In this document: one piece after another, positions 1 to 7,466 of the stretch
Position numbering within the stretch: position 1 is the first letter of the stretch
Layout: every line of letters starts with the position of its first letter
From: Methanomassiliicoccales archaeon
GTDB lineage: Archaea > Thermoplasmatota > Thermoplasmata > Methanomassiliicoccales > UBA472
Assembly: GCA_013329565.1 (NCBI GenBank)
Contig: DUJZ01000153.1
Location: 1 to 10,917, forward strand
DNA length: 10,917 nucleotides
Direction: 5' to 3'
The notes under the pieces: generated by a model
Told to the model about the DNA's origin: nothing
The model's input: the letters and a program-made list of their open reading frames with translations, nothing else
Database searches by the model: none
Program-made: the position numbers and the translations under genes

Positions 1-1
1 C

Positions 2-664
2 CTGGTCATCGCCGGGGCGGGCAGCAACGCCACCCACGAGGCCATACACCTGTCCAGGGGGGCCAAGGACCTCGGGGTTGACGGGGTATTGCTCATATCT
101 CCGTATTACAACAAGCCCAATCAGAAGGGCATATTCCGCCATTACGAGGCGATAGCCAGGGCGGTGGACGTTCCCATCGTCGTCTACAACGTGCCGTCCC
201 GCACCGGCTCCAACATCGCCGCGGGGACGATAAAGCGCCTGTCCGAGGTCCCGAACATCGTGGCGGTGAAGGAGGCCAGCGGGAACATGGCCCAGATCAA
301 CGCCATACTGGCCAGCGTCCGTCCCCAGTTCAGCGTGCTGTCCGGGGACGATCTTCTGACCTACCCGATGATGGCATTGGGCGCCAAGGGCGTCATCTCG
401 GTCACCTCCAACGTCGTCCCGGAGCTGATGGTCCAGATGACCCATGCCGCTTTGGACGGTGAATGGGAGAAGGCGAGAAAGCTGCACTTCCAGATGCTGC
501 CTCTGTTCAACGACCTGTTCCTGGACACGAACCCCATCCCGGTGAAGACGGCGATGCGCATGCTCAAGAGGCCCTCCGGGGTGTTCCGTCTGCCTTTGTG
601 CGACATGGAGCCGGCGACCGCGGAGGTTTTGAGGAAGACGCTTGCGGACATGAAGCTGCTCTGA
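2..664 (+). CDS. dapA: 4-hydroxy-tetrahydrodipicolinate synthase (DapA), 5'-truncated by window edge
   Basis: DapA condenses aspartate semialdehyde with pyruvate, the committed step of the diaminopimelate route to lysine, in the cytoplasm. The open frame runs from the first bases of the window to TGA at 662-664, giving 220 visible residues. The family is usually about 290 residues, so roughly the first 70, including the active-site Thr of the N-terminal TT motif, lie outside. Visible family signatures in order are AGSNAT near the left edge, PYYNKP (active-site Tyr), YNVPSRTG at 185-208 (second active-site Tyr and the carboxylate-binding Arg), and VKEASGN with the Schiff-base Lys at 269-271. 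A TTG at 89 is only an internal codon, because the AGSNAT motif lies upstream of it. It is the first visible gene of the lysine operon; dapB follows after 21 nt. Related aldolases such as N-acetylneuraminate lyase or KDG aldolase share the fold, but the dap neighbours settle the call. Confidence 0.95.
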   Translation: MVIAGAGSNATHEAIHLSRGAKDLGVDGVLLISPYYNKPNQKGIFRHYEAIARAVDVPIVVYNVPSRTGSNIAAGTIKRLSEVPNIVAVKEASGNMAQINAILASVRPQFSVLSGDDLLTYPMMALGAKGVISVTSNVVPELMVQMTHAALDGEWEKARKLHFQMLPLFNDLFLDTNPIPVKTAMRMLKRPSGVFRLPLCDMEPATAEVLRKTLADMKLL

Positions 665-668
665 GCGT

Positions 669-676
669 AAAGGAGG
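669..676 (+). promoter_or_regulatory. Shine-Dalgarno site of dapB
   Basis: AAAGGAGG lies 9 nt before the ATG at 686, in the 21-nt gap after dapA. It is a strong match to the archaeal 16S rRNA tail and fixes the dapB start. Confidence 0.8.
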
Positions 677-685
677 CTCCCAGAC

Positions 686-1465
686 ATGATAGACGTTACA
701 GTAGCCGGAGCCACGGGCAAACTGGGCTCCATGGTGTGCTCCCTCATCAGGGAACAGAAGGACATGCGGTTGGTTGGCGCCATCGTCTCCGCGGAAGGCG
801 GGAAGGCCGGCACCGAGCTCTACCCTGGCGTGATAGCGGTGGGGCCGGACGGTCTTGAGGAACTGTGCGGGCGCAGCACGGTGCTGGTGGACGTCACCAA
901 CGCCGCGGCGGTGGAGAGGAATCTGCCAGTGGCGCTGCGGGCCGGAACGAACGTGGTGGTCGGAACGACCGGACTATCCCCGGAGACGCTCAGTCACATA
1001 GGCGAGATGGTCGGGCGCAGCGGCTCTTCCGCTCTGGTGACCCCGAACTTCTCCATCGGCGTCAACGTATTCTGGAAAGCGTGCCAGACCCTGGCCCGGG
1101 CTTTGCCCGAGTACGAGGTGGAGATCATCGAGATGCATCACGACAAGAAGAAGGACGCCCCCTCCGGGACGGCGGTCAAGGCCGCCCAACTGATCTCCGC
1201 CGAAAATGGCGTGGACCGGATCGTCAACGGAAGGGTGGGCATGGTCGGCGCCCGGGGAAGGGAGATCGGCATCCACGCCATACGGGCTGGCGATATCGTT
1301 GGTGAGCACACGGTGATATTCGCCGGCAACCGGGAGCGGATCGAGCTGACCCACCGGGCGCATTCTCGCATGGCCTTCGCCGAAGGCTGCATCTATGCCG
1401 TGCGGTGGATAGCTCCGCTGCGGGATGGCAAGGTCCACGGGATGGACGAGGTGCTCGGCATATGA
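686..1465 (+). CDS. dapB: 4-hydroxy-tetrahydrodipicolinate reductase (DapB)
   Basis: DapB reduces the DapA product to tetrahydrodipicolinate with NAD(P)H in the cytoplasm. The 259-residue length is normal for the family. The N-terminal Rossmann motif GATGKLG is at residues 8-14 and VGTTG, which lines the cofactor site, follows in the first domain. TPNFSIGVN marks the hinge to the substrate domain. HHDKKKDAPSGTA begins at residue 151 and holds the catalytic His (151), the catalytic Lys (155) and the substrate-binding SGT. The C-terminal RAGDIVGEH motif is also present. The start at 686 is set by a strong ribosome-binding site. The stop TGA overlaps the lysC start in an ATGA, so the two genes are probably translationally coupled. 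Tetrahydrodipicolinate goes next to DapL, encoded at the far end of the operon. Nothing is unusual in the sequence. Confidence 0.96.
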   Translation: MIDVTVAGATGKLGSMVCSLIREQKDMRLVGAIVSAEGGKAGTELYPGVIAVGPDGLEELCGRSTVLVDVTNAAAVERNLPVALRAGTNVVVGTTGLSPETLSHIGEMVGRSGSSALVTPNFSIGVNVFWKACQTLARALPEYEVEIIEMHHDKKKDAPSGTAVKAAQLISAENGVDRIVNGRVGMVGARGREIGIHAIRAGDIVGEHTVIFAGNRERIELTHRAHSRMAFAEGCIYAVRWIAPLRDGKVHGMDEVLGI

Positions 1466-2814
1466 GGAAGGTCATGAAGTTCGGGGGCACCAGCGTCGGC
1501 TCCGGAGAGGCCATGTCCCGCACCGCGGACATAATCATGTCCTACGATTGCCAGAGGGCGGTGGTCGTCTCGGCCATGTCCGGGGTCACCAACTCGCTCC
1601 TGGAGATGATGAGCGGAGGGAAGGAGGTGCCGGAGTACCTCAATTGGCTGAGGCAGAAGCATCTGGACGCTGCCAGGAACAACATCTCTGCGGGGCTCAT
1701 GCCCGAGTACCTGGACCAGCTGGAGTACCGGCTCTCCGGCCTGGGGCATCTCATTCACCTCTATCGGCAGGACGAGGACCGCATAATGTACCAGGACGCC
1801 CTGGCCAGCTGGGGTGAGCGTTTGTCGTCGCTCACCCTTGCGTACATTTTGCGCGCCCGCGGTGCCGATTCGTCGGCACTGACGTCCGAAGAGATCGGCA
1901 TCGCGGCCGCCGGCCCACCGGGGAACGGCAGCGCAGTGCTCCAGGCGACCGAATCGAACCTGCGCAGAACGCTCGCCCCGCTGCTGAACGAGGGAAAGGT
2001 CCCCATCATCACCGGTTTCTACGGAACGGACCACCGCGGACGCCCGCTGACGTTCGGAAGGGGCGGTTCCGATTATTCCGCCGCCGTGGTCGGCCACGGG
2101 GTGGACGCTGACGTCGTTGAGATCTGGACGGACGTGGACGGCTTCATGTCCGCCGATCCCCGGGTGGTCAAGGGCGCTCGCACCATCGCTGAGATGGACT
2201 ACGGCGAGGCGGCCGAACTTGCCTATTTCGGAGCGAAGGTACTGCACCCCCGGACGATAGAGCCTGCAAAACGAAAAGGCGTGGCCGTCCTGGTCAAGAA
2301 CACCTTCAATCCCTCCGGTCAAGGCACTCGCATACATGGGCTGAACCGCAGCGGCCAGGACCTGCTCAGGAGCGTCGCGCTCAAGACCGGCCTCAGCATC
2401 GTCAAGATATATTCATCCGAGCTGTTCTACCAGCCGGAGCTGGTGGCCAGGATACTGGAGGCCATCAGCGCTGACGGGACGACCATCTACGCGGTGTCGA
2501 CATCGTTGTCCACCCTGGCGGTGGTCGTGCCCTCGGAATCTGTGCCCGAAGTGAGCTCGAGGATGAAGGGCTTCCGCGATCAGGTGGAGGCCATAAAGAT
2601 CAAGGAGGACGCCGCCCTGATCTGCGCGGTCGGGGACGGCATGCTGGAGAGCTGCGGCGTCTCCGCCAAGATATTTTCCGCCGTGGCCGATGTGGGGGCC
2701 AACGTGGAACTGATATCCGAAGGCGCTTCGGACATCGCGCTCAATTTCATGGTCGGCGGCTCCAAGGCCGTGGACGTGGTCAGAAGACTTCACGAACTCT
2801 ACATAGGTGCTTGA
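1462..2814 (+). CDS. lysC: Aspartate kinase, monofunctional, with tandem ACT domains
   Basis: Aspartate kinase phosphorylates aspartate with ATP, the first step toward lysine, threonine and methionine. The 450-residue product begins with KFGGTSVG at residues 6-13 (phosphate-binding and catalytic Lys). GRGGSD is at 199-204 and TDVDG at 223-227, followed by DPRVV and the FGAKVLHPRT segment. Two ACT domains follow, starting near residues 311 and 383; such domains normally mediate feedback inhibition by lysine or threonine. There is no fused homoserine dehydrogenase. The frame is open back to 1405, but ATG 1462 places the kinase motif at its usual position, overlaps the dapB stop as ATGA, and has GAGGTG 8 nt upstream. 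Location inside a lysine operon suggests a lysine-responsive isozyme, which is inference. Its TGA stop directly abuts the lysA ATG. Confidence 0.95.
   Translation: MRKVMKFGGTSVGSGEAMSRTADIIMSYDCQRAVVVSAMSGVTNSLLEMMSGGKEVPEYLNWLRQKHLDAARNNISAGLMPEYLDQLEYRLSGLGHLIHLYRQDEDRIMYQDALASWGERLSSLTLAYILRARGADSSALTSEEIGIAAAGPPGNGSAVLQATESNLRRTLAPLLNEGKVPIITGFYGTDHRGRPLTFGRGGSDYSAAVVGHGVDADVVEIWTDVDGFMSADPRVVKGARTIAEMDYGEAAELAYFGAKVLHPRTIEPAKRKGVAVLVKNTFNPSGQGTRIHGLNRSGQDLLRSVALKTGLSIVKIYSSELFYQPELVARILEAISADGTTIYAVSTSLSTLAVVVPSESVPEVSSRMKGFRDQVEAIKIKEDAALICAVGDGMLESCGVSAKIFSAVADVGANVELISEGASDIALNFMVGGSKAVDVVRRLHELYIGA
2805..2809 (+). promoter_or_regulatory. Shine-Dalgarno site of lysA, inside the end of lysC
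   Basis: AGGTG ends 5 nt before the ATG at 2815 and lies in the last codons of lysC. It favours 2815 over a second possible start at 2845, which has only the weaker AAAGGA 4 nt upstream. Confidence 0.5.
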
Positions 2815-4071
2815 ATGAGAGAATTCCAGAAGAGAAAGGACAACATGCTCATCGGCGGCGTTTCGGCCGCCAAGCTCGCTCAGCGGTTCGGAACCCCCTT
2901 GATGGTCACCGACGAGAACGCTCTGCGGGAGAACTACCGTGCGATATACGGAGCGTTCAACGCCGTATTCCCGACCAGGGTCAACTACGCCTGCAAGGCC
3001 AACACCAGTCTTGCGCTGCTCCGAATACTAGAGCAGGAGGGCTCCTGCATTGATGCCGTCTCTATCGGCGAGGTCGAGTCCTGCCTGAAGGCCGGTTTCT
3101 CGCCCGATCGCATACTGTACACCGGCGTCGGGGTCTCGGACGAGGAGATGCGCCTGCTGGTGGAGAGGAAGGTCCCCATAAACGTGGACTCCATCGGCCA
3201 GCTCAGGCGCTTGGCCGCCATCGACTTTCAGCACCCGATATCGCTGAGGGTGAACCCGGACGTCGGTTCCGGGCATTCGCAGAAGGTTAATACCGGAACG
3301 AAAGGAGCCAAGTTCGGCATACCCAAGGAGGAGATCGTCCAGGCCTTCGCGGAAGCGGTAAGGCTGGGGTTCTCTCCCAGGGGGCTGCACGCCCACACCG
3401 GCTCCGGAGGAAGCGACCCTGCCGTTTTCGGGAGGGTGACCGAGGTGCTGGTCGCCATATTCGAGAAGGTGCGTACCGAGCTGGGGATCGACCTGGAGTT
3501 CCTGGACATCGGCGGAGGCATCAGCATCCCCTACCGGCCGGAGGAGCTCCGCGCCGACCTGAGCGCGATTGCGGCCGAGGTCGCGGAAAAGCTCAAAGGC
3601 AGTGGCGTGAAGCAGCTGGTGATCGAGCCGGGAAGGTACATCGTCGCCGACACCACCGTTCTACTGACGAGGGTGAACGACGTCAAATCCACTCCGGTAA
3701 AGGAGTACCTGCTGGTGGACGCCGGCTTCAACACCCTCATCCGCCCGGCGTTCTACGATTCGTATCATCACGTGGCGGTGGCCACCAAGTTCGGGGAGCA
3801 GGCCCAGATGAAGTACGACGTGGCCGGTCCGCTTTGCGAGAGCGGTGATTATCTGGCCAAGGAACGATACCTGCCGAGGGTGGACGTCGGGGATATCCTA
3901 TGCGTTTACGACGTCGGCGCGTACGGCTTCTCCATGTCCTCCAACTACAACACCAGGCCGCGCTGCGCCGAGGTCCTGGTGGCCGACCGGAAATCCTTCC
4001 TGATCAGGGAGCGCGAGGAGATCAAGGACCTCTTCCGCCTCCAGAAGATACCGTCGAGGCTGAACAAATGA
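2815..4071 (+). CDS. lysA: Diaminopimelate decarboxylase (LysA)
   Basis: This PLP enzyme (fold type III, alanine-racemase-like barrel) decarboxylates meso-diaminopimelate to lysine, the last step of the pathway. The 418-residue length fits the family. The PLP lysine is K61 in YACKAN. HTGSGG begins at residue 194, GGGISIPY at 233, EPGR at 271-274 (substrate/phosphate binding), and CESGD at 341 with the catalytic Cys supplied across the dimer. GAYGFSMSSNYN ends near Y378, and NTRPR follows. The start at 2815 immediately follows the lysC stop. Translation from 2845 would remove ten residues without touching known motifs. The TGA stop overlaps the dapF ATG as ATGA. Arginine/ornithine decarboxylases of the same fold are the alternative, but CESGD and the dap neighbours favour LysA strongly. 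Confidence 0.95.
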   Translation: MREFQKRKDNMLIGGVSAAKLAQRFGTPLMVTDENALRENYRAIYGAFNAVFPTRVNYACKANTSLALLRILEQEGSCIDAVSIGEVESCLKAGFSPDRILYTGVGVSDEEMRLLVERKVPINVDSIGQLRRLAAIDFQHPISLRVNPDVGSGHSQKVNTGTKGAKFGIPKEEIVQAFAEAVRLGFSPRGLHAHTGSGGSDPAVFGRVTEVLVAIFEKVRTELGIDLEFLDIGGGISIPYRPEELRADLSAIAAEVAEKLKGSGVKQLVIEPGRYIVADTTVLLTRVNDVKSTPVKEYLLVDAGFNTLIRPAFYDSYHHVAVATKFGEQAQMKYDVAGPLCESGDYLAKERYLPRVDVGDILCVYDVGAYGFSMSSNYNTRPRCAEVLVADRKSFLIREREEIKDLFRLQKIPSRLNK

Positions 4072-4892
4072 GGTTCTGGAAGTACCACGGGCTGGGCAAC
4101 GACTTCGTGCTGGTCGAGAATTTCGACGGGAGCATCTCCAAGGACCCCGATCATGTGCGCTCCGTATGTCACCGCCGCTTCGGGGTAGGGGCGGACGGCA
4201 TACTGTATCTGGAAAACAGCGCGAAGGCCGATTTCACCATGCGGGTAATGAACTCCGACGGCTCGGAAGCGGAGATGTGCGGCAACGGCATCAGATGCCT
4301 GGCCAAGCACATTTACGATTTCGGTCACAGGAAAGAGGAAAGGCTGACCATCGAGACCCTGGCCGGCATCATGGACATCAAGCTGGACGTGGAGAACGGA
4401 AAGGCGGTGGCCGCCACCGTGAATATGGGCGCGCCCCGTCTGGAATGCAGCGAGATCCCGGTGAACGGAGACTGAAGGTTCGTCGATAGAGCCATCGAGG
4501 TCGAGGGAAGAGTGCTGCACGGCACCGCGGTGTCCATGGGCAATCCCCACCTGATGATATTCGACGATCTCAGCGACCAGGACGTCGAGCGCCTGGGGCC
4601 GGTCGTTCATGCTCTTCCTCTGTTCCCGCGCCGGACCAACGTAGAATTCGTTAAATCGGTGGATGGGATATTGGATGTCAGGGTGTACGAGAGAGGGGCC
4701 GGGTGGACCATGGCCTGCGGGACCGGAGCCTGCGCGACGGCGGTGGCGGCCGGCCTGCTGGGCAAGGCGCCGTTCGGTAAAGAGGTTCAGGTGCGCCTTC
4801 CTGGCGGAAGCCTGTGGATAAAGGTCGCGGAAGACCTGTCCATGGTGACCATGCGCGGCCCGGCGGCACTGGTGTTCGAAGGGCGGATGTGA
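4068..4892 (+). pseudogene. dapF: Diaminopimelate epimerase (DapF) interrupted by one in-frame TGA
   Basis: DapF interconverts LL- and meso-diaminopimelate without a cofactor, using two cysteines, and links DapL to LysA. The frame starts at an ATG overlapping the lysA stop, with GAGG 8 nt upstream. It reads 135 residues, meets TGA at codon 136 (4473-4475), then continues in the same frame to TGA at 4890-4892. Counting the stop as one residue gives 274, the usual family length, so no bases are missing or added. Both active-site segments are intact: MCGNGIRC with Cys71 and ACGTGAC with Cys217. GLGNDF near the start, VSMGNPH near 155-161 and YERGAG at 207-212 are also typical. The stop falls in the variable loop after VNMGAP. 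It could be a real nonsense mutation, a base-calling error, or a split gene whose second half starts at GTG 4512 behind GAGGG. I class it as formally disrupted; the enzyme identity is secure. Confidence 0.88.
4473..4475 (+). other. In-frame TGA codon within dapF
   Basis: TGA at codon 136 separates two open halves (4068-4475 and, from the first plausible restart GTG, 4512-4892) that are in the same frame. A single base change such as TGG or CGA to TGA would explain it. At least seven other genes here end in TGA, so TGA is a normal stop in this genome. Confidence 0.95.
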
Positions 4893-4896
4893 GCAT

Positions 4897-6054
4897 ATGG
4901 GGTTCGATTACGCTAACAGGCTGAAGATGCTGCCTCCATATCTCTTCGCGGAGATCGAGGAGAAGGTGGAGAAGAAGAGAAAGGAAGGCATGGACATCAT
5001 CGATTTCGGCATCGGGGATCCCGACCTTCCCACCCCCCGGCCGATCGTGGAGTTCATCAAGCACGAGCTGGACGACCCGGACAACCACCGCTACCCATCG
5101 AGCGCCGGCGAGGCCGAGACCCGAAGGGCGATCGCTAGCTGGTACAAGGAGCGGTTCAACGTGGACGTCGATCCCAACGGAGAGGTGGCCGTGCTCATCG
5201 GTTCCAAGGAGGGTCTGGCGAACATCTGCCGGGCCTTCGTGAACCCTGGCGAGAAGGTGCTGGCACCCGATCCGGCCTACCCGGTCTACGCCCAGGGCGC
5301 CGCGCTGCTGACCGACGCGGTTCCCCAGCGCTTCCCGCTGCTGGCCGAGCGGGGCTTCCTCCCAGATATGGAATCCCTGCCGGACGACGCCCGGATGATA
5401 TACCTGAACTATCCGAACAACCCCACGGGGGCGGTGTGCGACAAGACCTTCCTGCTAAAGGCCCACAGGTGGTGTAATGAGACCAACACCATCTTCTGCT
5501 ATGACAACGCCTATTCGGAGATGACCTTCGACGACTACGTGGCACCCTCGGCGATCGAGGTGGGCCACAGTGACGGCATCATCGAGTTCGGGTCCCTGTC
5601 GAAGACGTTCAACATGACCGGTTACCGCATAGGATATGCGGTGGGGGACGCCAATCTCATAGCTGGATTGAAAAAGGTCAAGTCCCAGATCGATTCGGGG
5701 GCGCCCAAGTTCCTGCAGAAGGCGGTGACCATGTCCTTCAGCGGATACAAGAACGGGCAGAGGCCGCAGATGCTCCAGGACAACATCGCCGTCTACCAGG
5801 AGAGGAGGAACGTTCTGGTGAACGGCCTGCGCAGGCTCGGCTTCAAGGTGAACCCGCCGAAAGGAACCTTCTACCTGTGGCTGAAGGTCGATGGACCTTC
5901 GCTCGAGTTCGCCGAGACCATGCTGAACGCCGGCATCGTGGTCACCCCGGGCATAGGCTTCGGCATGAACGGCGAAGGATACGTTCGCATGGCCACCACC
6001 CAGTCGGTGGAGCGCATCGAGGAAGCGTTGGAACGGATGTCCAAGGCCCTCTGA
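4897..6054 (+). CDS. dapL: LL-diaminopimelate aminotransferase (DapL)
   Basis: DapL transfers the amino group of glutamate to tetrahydrodipicolinate, giving LL-DAP in one step and bypassing the succinylase or acetylase branch (DapD, DapC, DapE). The 385-residue protein is a fold-type I, class I/II aminotransferase. IDFGIGDPDLPTP lies near the N-terminus. NYPNNPTG is at 171-178, YDNAYSE at 202-208 (PLP ring contacts), and SLSKTFNMTG carries the Schiff-base K236. The carboxylate-binding Arg is R364 in YVRMATT. GGATGTGA-like bases at 4885-4892 match GGAGGTGA with one mismatch, 4 nt before the ATG. The dapF stop is 4 nt upstream. Sequence alone would also allow a broad-specificity aspartate or alanine aminotransferase. 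The otherwise complete dap operon without dapD/C/E makes DapL the best call. Confidence 0.85.
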   Translation: MGFDYANRLKMLPPYLFAEIEEKVEKKRKEGMDIIDFGIGDPDLPTPRPIVEFIKHELDDPDNHRYPSSAGEAETRRAIASWYKERFNVDVDPNGEVAVLIGSKEGLANICRAFVNPGEKVLAPDPAYPVYAQGAALLTDAVPQRFPLLAERGFLPDMESLPDDARMIYLNYPNNPTGAVCDKTFLLKAHRWCNETNTIFCYDNAYSEMTFDDYVAPSAIEVGHSDGIIEFGSLSKTFNMTGYRIGYAVGDANLIAGLKKVKSQIDSGAPKFLQKAVTMSFSGYKNGQRPQMLQDNIAVYQERRNVLVNGLRRLGFKVNPPKGTFYLWLKVDGPSLEFAETMLNAGIVVTPGIGFGMNGEGYVRMATTQSVERIEEALERMSKAL

Positions 6055-6058
6055 GAAA

Positions 6059-7291
6059 CTACTTCCCCTTTTCCCTTTTATATGAGGCCTTCAGGGCTTC
6101 CACGACCGGAAGCGGCTTGCCCATGATATAGTTCTCCAACGCTCCCCCGCCAGTGCTGACGTACGAGAAACGATCGCAGCAATGGTATCTCTGGGCGGCG
6201 CTGACGGTATGCCCTCCGCCGATGACGGAGAAGGCGTCCGAGGAGACCGTGGCCTCCATGAGCGCTTTCGTGCCGAAGGAGAACTCCTCCTTCTCGATGA
6301 CCCCGGCCGGGCCGGATATGAAGACCGTGCAGGCCTTGGATACGATGTCCGAGAATTTGGCAGCCGTCTCCTTGCCGATGTCTGAGATAGGGAGATCGGA
6401 CGGCAACGCATCGATGGGAACGTCCTTCCTCGCTCCGCCGTCGTCCAAGGCCACGTCCACCGGGGTCTCGATGCGATCGCCGTATCTGTCCAGCAGGGCC
6501 TTGGCCCCCGTGAGGTTGTCTGAGGTGAACTCCTCCATGAGGATCCGCTCGCTCCTTTCCCCGAGCGAGATGCCCTTGGCCTTCAGGAAGGCGTTGCCTG
6601 CCAATCCCACGAGCAGGACCTTGTCGGCGATGTTATCTCGCAGCACGCGGTCCACGACCTTGATGGCGTCGGTGAACTTCGATCCGCCCAGCACGAAGAC
6701 GCAGGGGTGCGAAGGCGAGTCGATGACGCGACGGAGCGCATCCAGCTCCTTCTCCATCAACCTTCCGGCGGCCGACGGGAGCACCGCCTGGAAGCCGACC
6801 AGCGAGCATTGGGAGCGGTGAGCGGCGGCGAAGGCGTCCGAAATGTAAAGATCGGCCAGGGCGGAAAGCTCCCTTACCATCGGCGATTGGGCATGCTGCT
6901 CCATGCTGGCCTTGTCCATCTCTCCCTTCTCGTCCCTGACGTTCCTGAGCATGACCGCCTCCCCGGGCATCATGCGCTGTATGGTCTTCTTGGCCTTCTC
7001 CCCGTAGATGTCGTCTATGTACGTCACTTCCACGCCAAGAAGTTCCGAGGTGCGCTTGGCGTGTCTCTCCAATGAAATGTAATCCCACTCGCCCGGGCGG
7101 CTCTGATGGGCGACGATGACCACCTTGGCCTGACGATTCAAAAGCTCCCGCAAGGTCGGCAATATCTCCTGGATGCGGTTGTCGTTGGCCAGGTCCAGGG
7201 TGTCCTTCTTCAGCGGGCAGTTGATGTCCACGCGGTAGATGACGGTCTTCCCCTTGATGTCCAGGTCGTCTATGGTGAAGTGGTCCTTCAT
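6059..7291 (-). CDS. pgk: Phosphoglycerate kinase
   Basis: PGK interconverts 1,3-bisphosphoglycerate plus ADP and 3-phosphoglycerate plus ATP in glycolysis and gluconeogenesis. The 410-residue product has both lobes. RVDINCP (20-26), HQSRPGE (62-68) and DAFAAAHR (152-159) form the phosphoglycerate site. GGSKFTDA (202-209), the GPAGVIE segment (from 327), IGGGH (357-361) and STGGGALE (379-386) form the nucleotide site and hinge. The frame is open to a TTG at 7324, but ATG 7291 has AGGGGA 7 nt upstream and gives a normal N-terminus. The stop is TAG. It converges with dapL, and the next upstream gene on its strand is gap, the preceding glycolytic enzyme, separated by a permease relic. A TATA-like box at 7357-7367 suggests its own promoter. 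Confidence 0.95.
   Translation of the reverse strand: MKDHFTIDDLDIKGKTVIYRVDINCPLKKDTLDLANDNRIQEILPTLRELLNRQAKVVIVAHQSRPGEWDYISLERHAKRTSELLGVEVTYIDDIYGEKAKKTIQRMMPGEAVMLRNVRDEKGEMDKASMEQHAQSPMVRELSALADLYISDAFAAAHRSQCSLVGFQAVLPSAAGRLMEKELDALRRVIDSPSHPCVFVLGGSKFTDAIKVVDRVLRDNIADKVLLVGLAGNAFLKAKGISLGERSERILMEEFTSDNLTGAKALLDRYGDRIETPVDVALDDGGARKDVPIDALPSDLPISDIGKETAAKFSDIVSKACTVFISGPAGVIEKEEFSFGTKALMEATVSSDAFSVIGGGHTVSAAQRYHCCDRFSYVSTGGGALENYIMGKPLPVVEALKASYKREKGK
6069..6079 (+). terminator. T-rich putative transcription terminator of the lysine operon
   Basis: TTTTCCCTTTT lies 15 nt past the dapL stop on the + strand. It coincides with the lysine/glutamate-rich last codons of pgk on the other strand. 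Archaeal RNA polymerase terminates at U-rich tracts without needing a hairpin. There is no other place for a terminator because the two stop codons are 4 nt apart. Confidence 0.45.
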
Positions 7292-7298
7292 GGCAAAT

Positions 7299-7304
7299 TC
7301 CCCT
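7299..7304 (-). promoter_or_regulatory. Shine-Dalgarno site of pgk
   Basis: AGGGGA on the minus strand ends 7 nt before ATG 7291 and decides the start over the upstream TTG at 7324. Confidence 0.6.
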
Positions 7305-7356
7305 GGCGGTCGTTTTGAGCGCAAGCGGTGATTCTATGGCACAGGGATGGCGATTC

Positions 7357-7367
7357 AATAAAAAATG
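7357..7367 (-). promoter_or_regulatory. Putative TATA box for pgk
   Basis: CATTTTTTATT on the minus strand is an isolated AT block in GC-rich DNA. It is centred about 70 nt before the pgk ATG, which would put transcription start near 7337 and give a leader of about 45 nt. No convincing BRE could be read. Confidence 0.35.
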
Positions 7368-7466
7368 ATTTGCTTGGGAAGGCCAGTGACATGATGTAGC
7401 GCGGTGTCGTCTCCTCTCCCTGGAACGCATTCCGAAATGCAGAACGGGAAAGTCGTTAAAAAATAA

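Larger units (their letters stand above)
7292..7466. other. Non-coding spacer upstream of pgk
   Basis: Together with the permease relic this makes about 620 bases without an intact gene. I see the pgk ribosome-binding site and TATA-like box, a second AT-rich block at 7456-7468, and a small imperfect palindrome (GCATT, 4 nt, AATGC) at 7427-7440. No convincing gene or RNA is visible. Confidence 0.5.

Noticed and set aside
1405..1461. Longer N-terminus for aspartate kinase
   Set aside because: These 19 codons lie inside the end of dapB in another frame and look like its shadow; ATG 1462 has a ribosome-binding site and the usual KFGGTSVG position.
4473..4475. TGA in dapF as a selenocysteine codon
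   Set aside because: The position is in a variable loop and not at either catalytic cysteine, no SECIS-like structure was noticed, and DapF selenoproteins are not known to me.
6153..6821. 222-residue open frame on the + strand
   Set aside because: It lies wholly antisense to pgk, whose motifs are complete; low-complexity Ser/Thr/Pro-rich shadow of GC-rich codons.
7427..7440. Small palindrome upstream of pgk as an operator
   Set aside because: A 5-bp stem with a 4-nt loop is too short to stand out from chance, and it lies upstream of the TATA-like box with no second copy seen.
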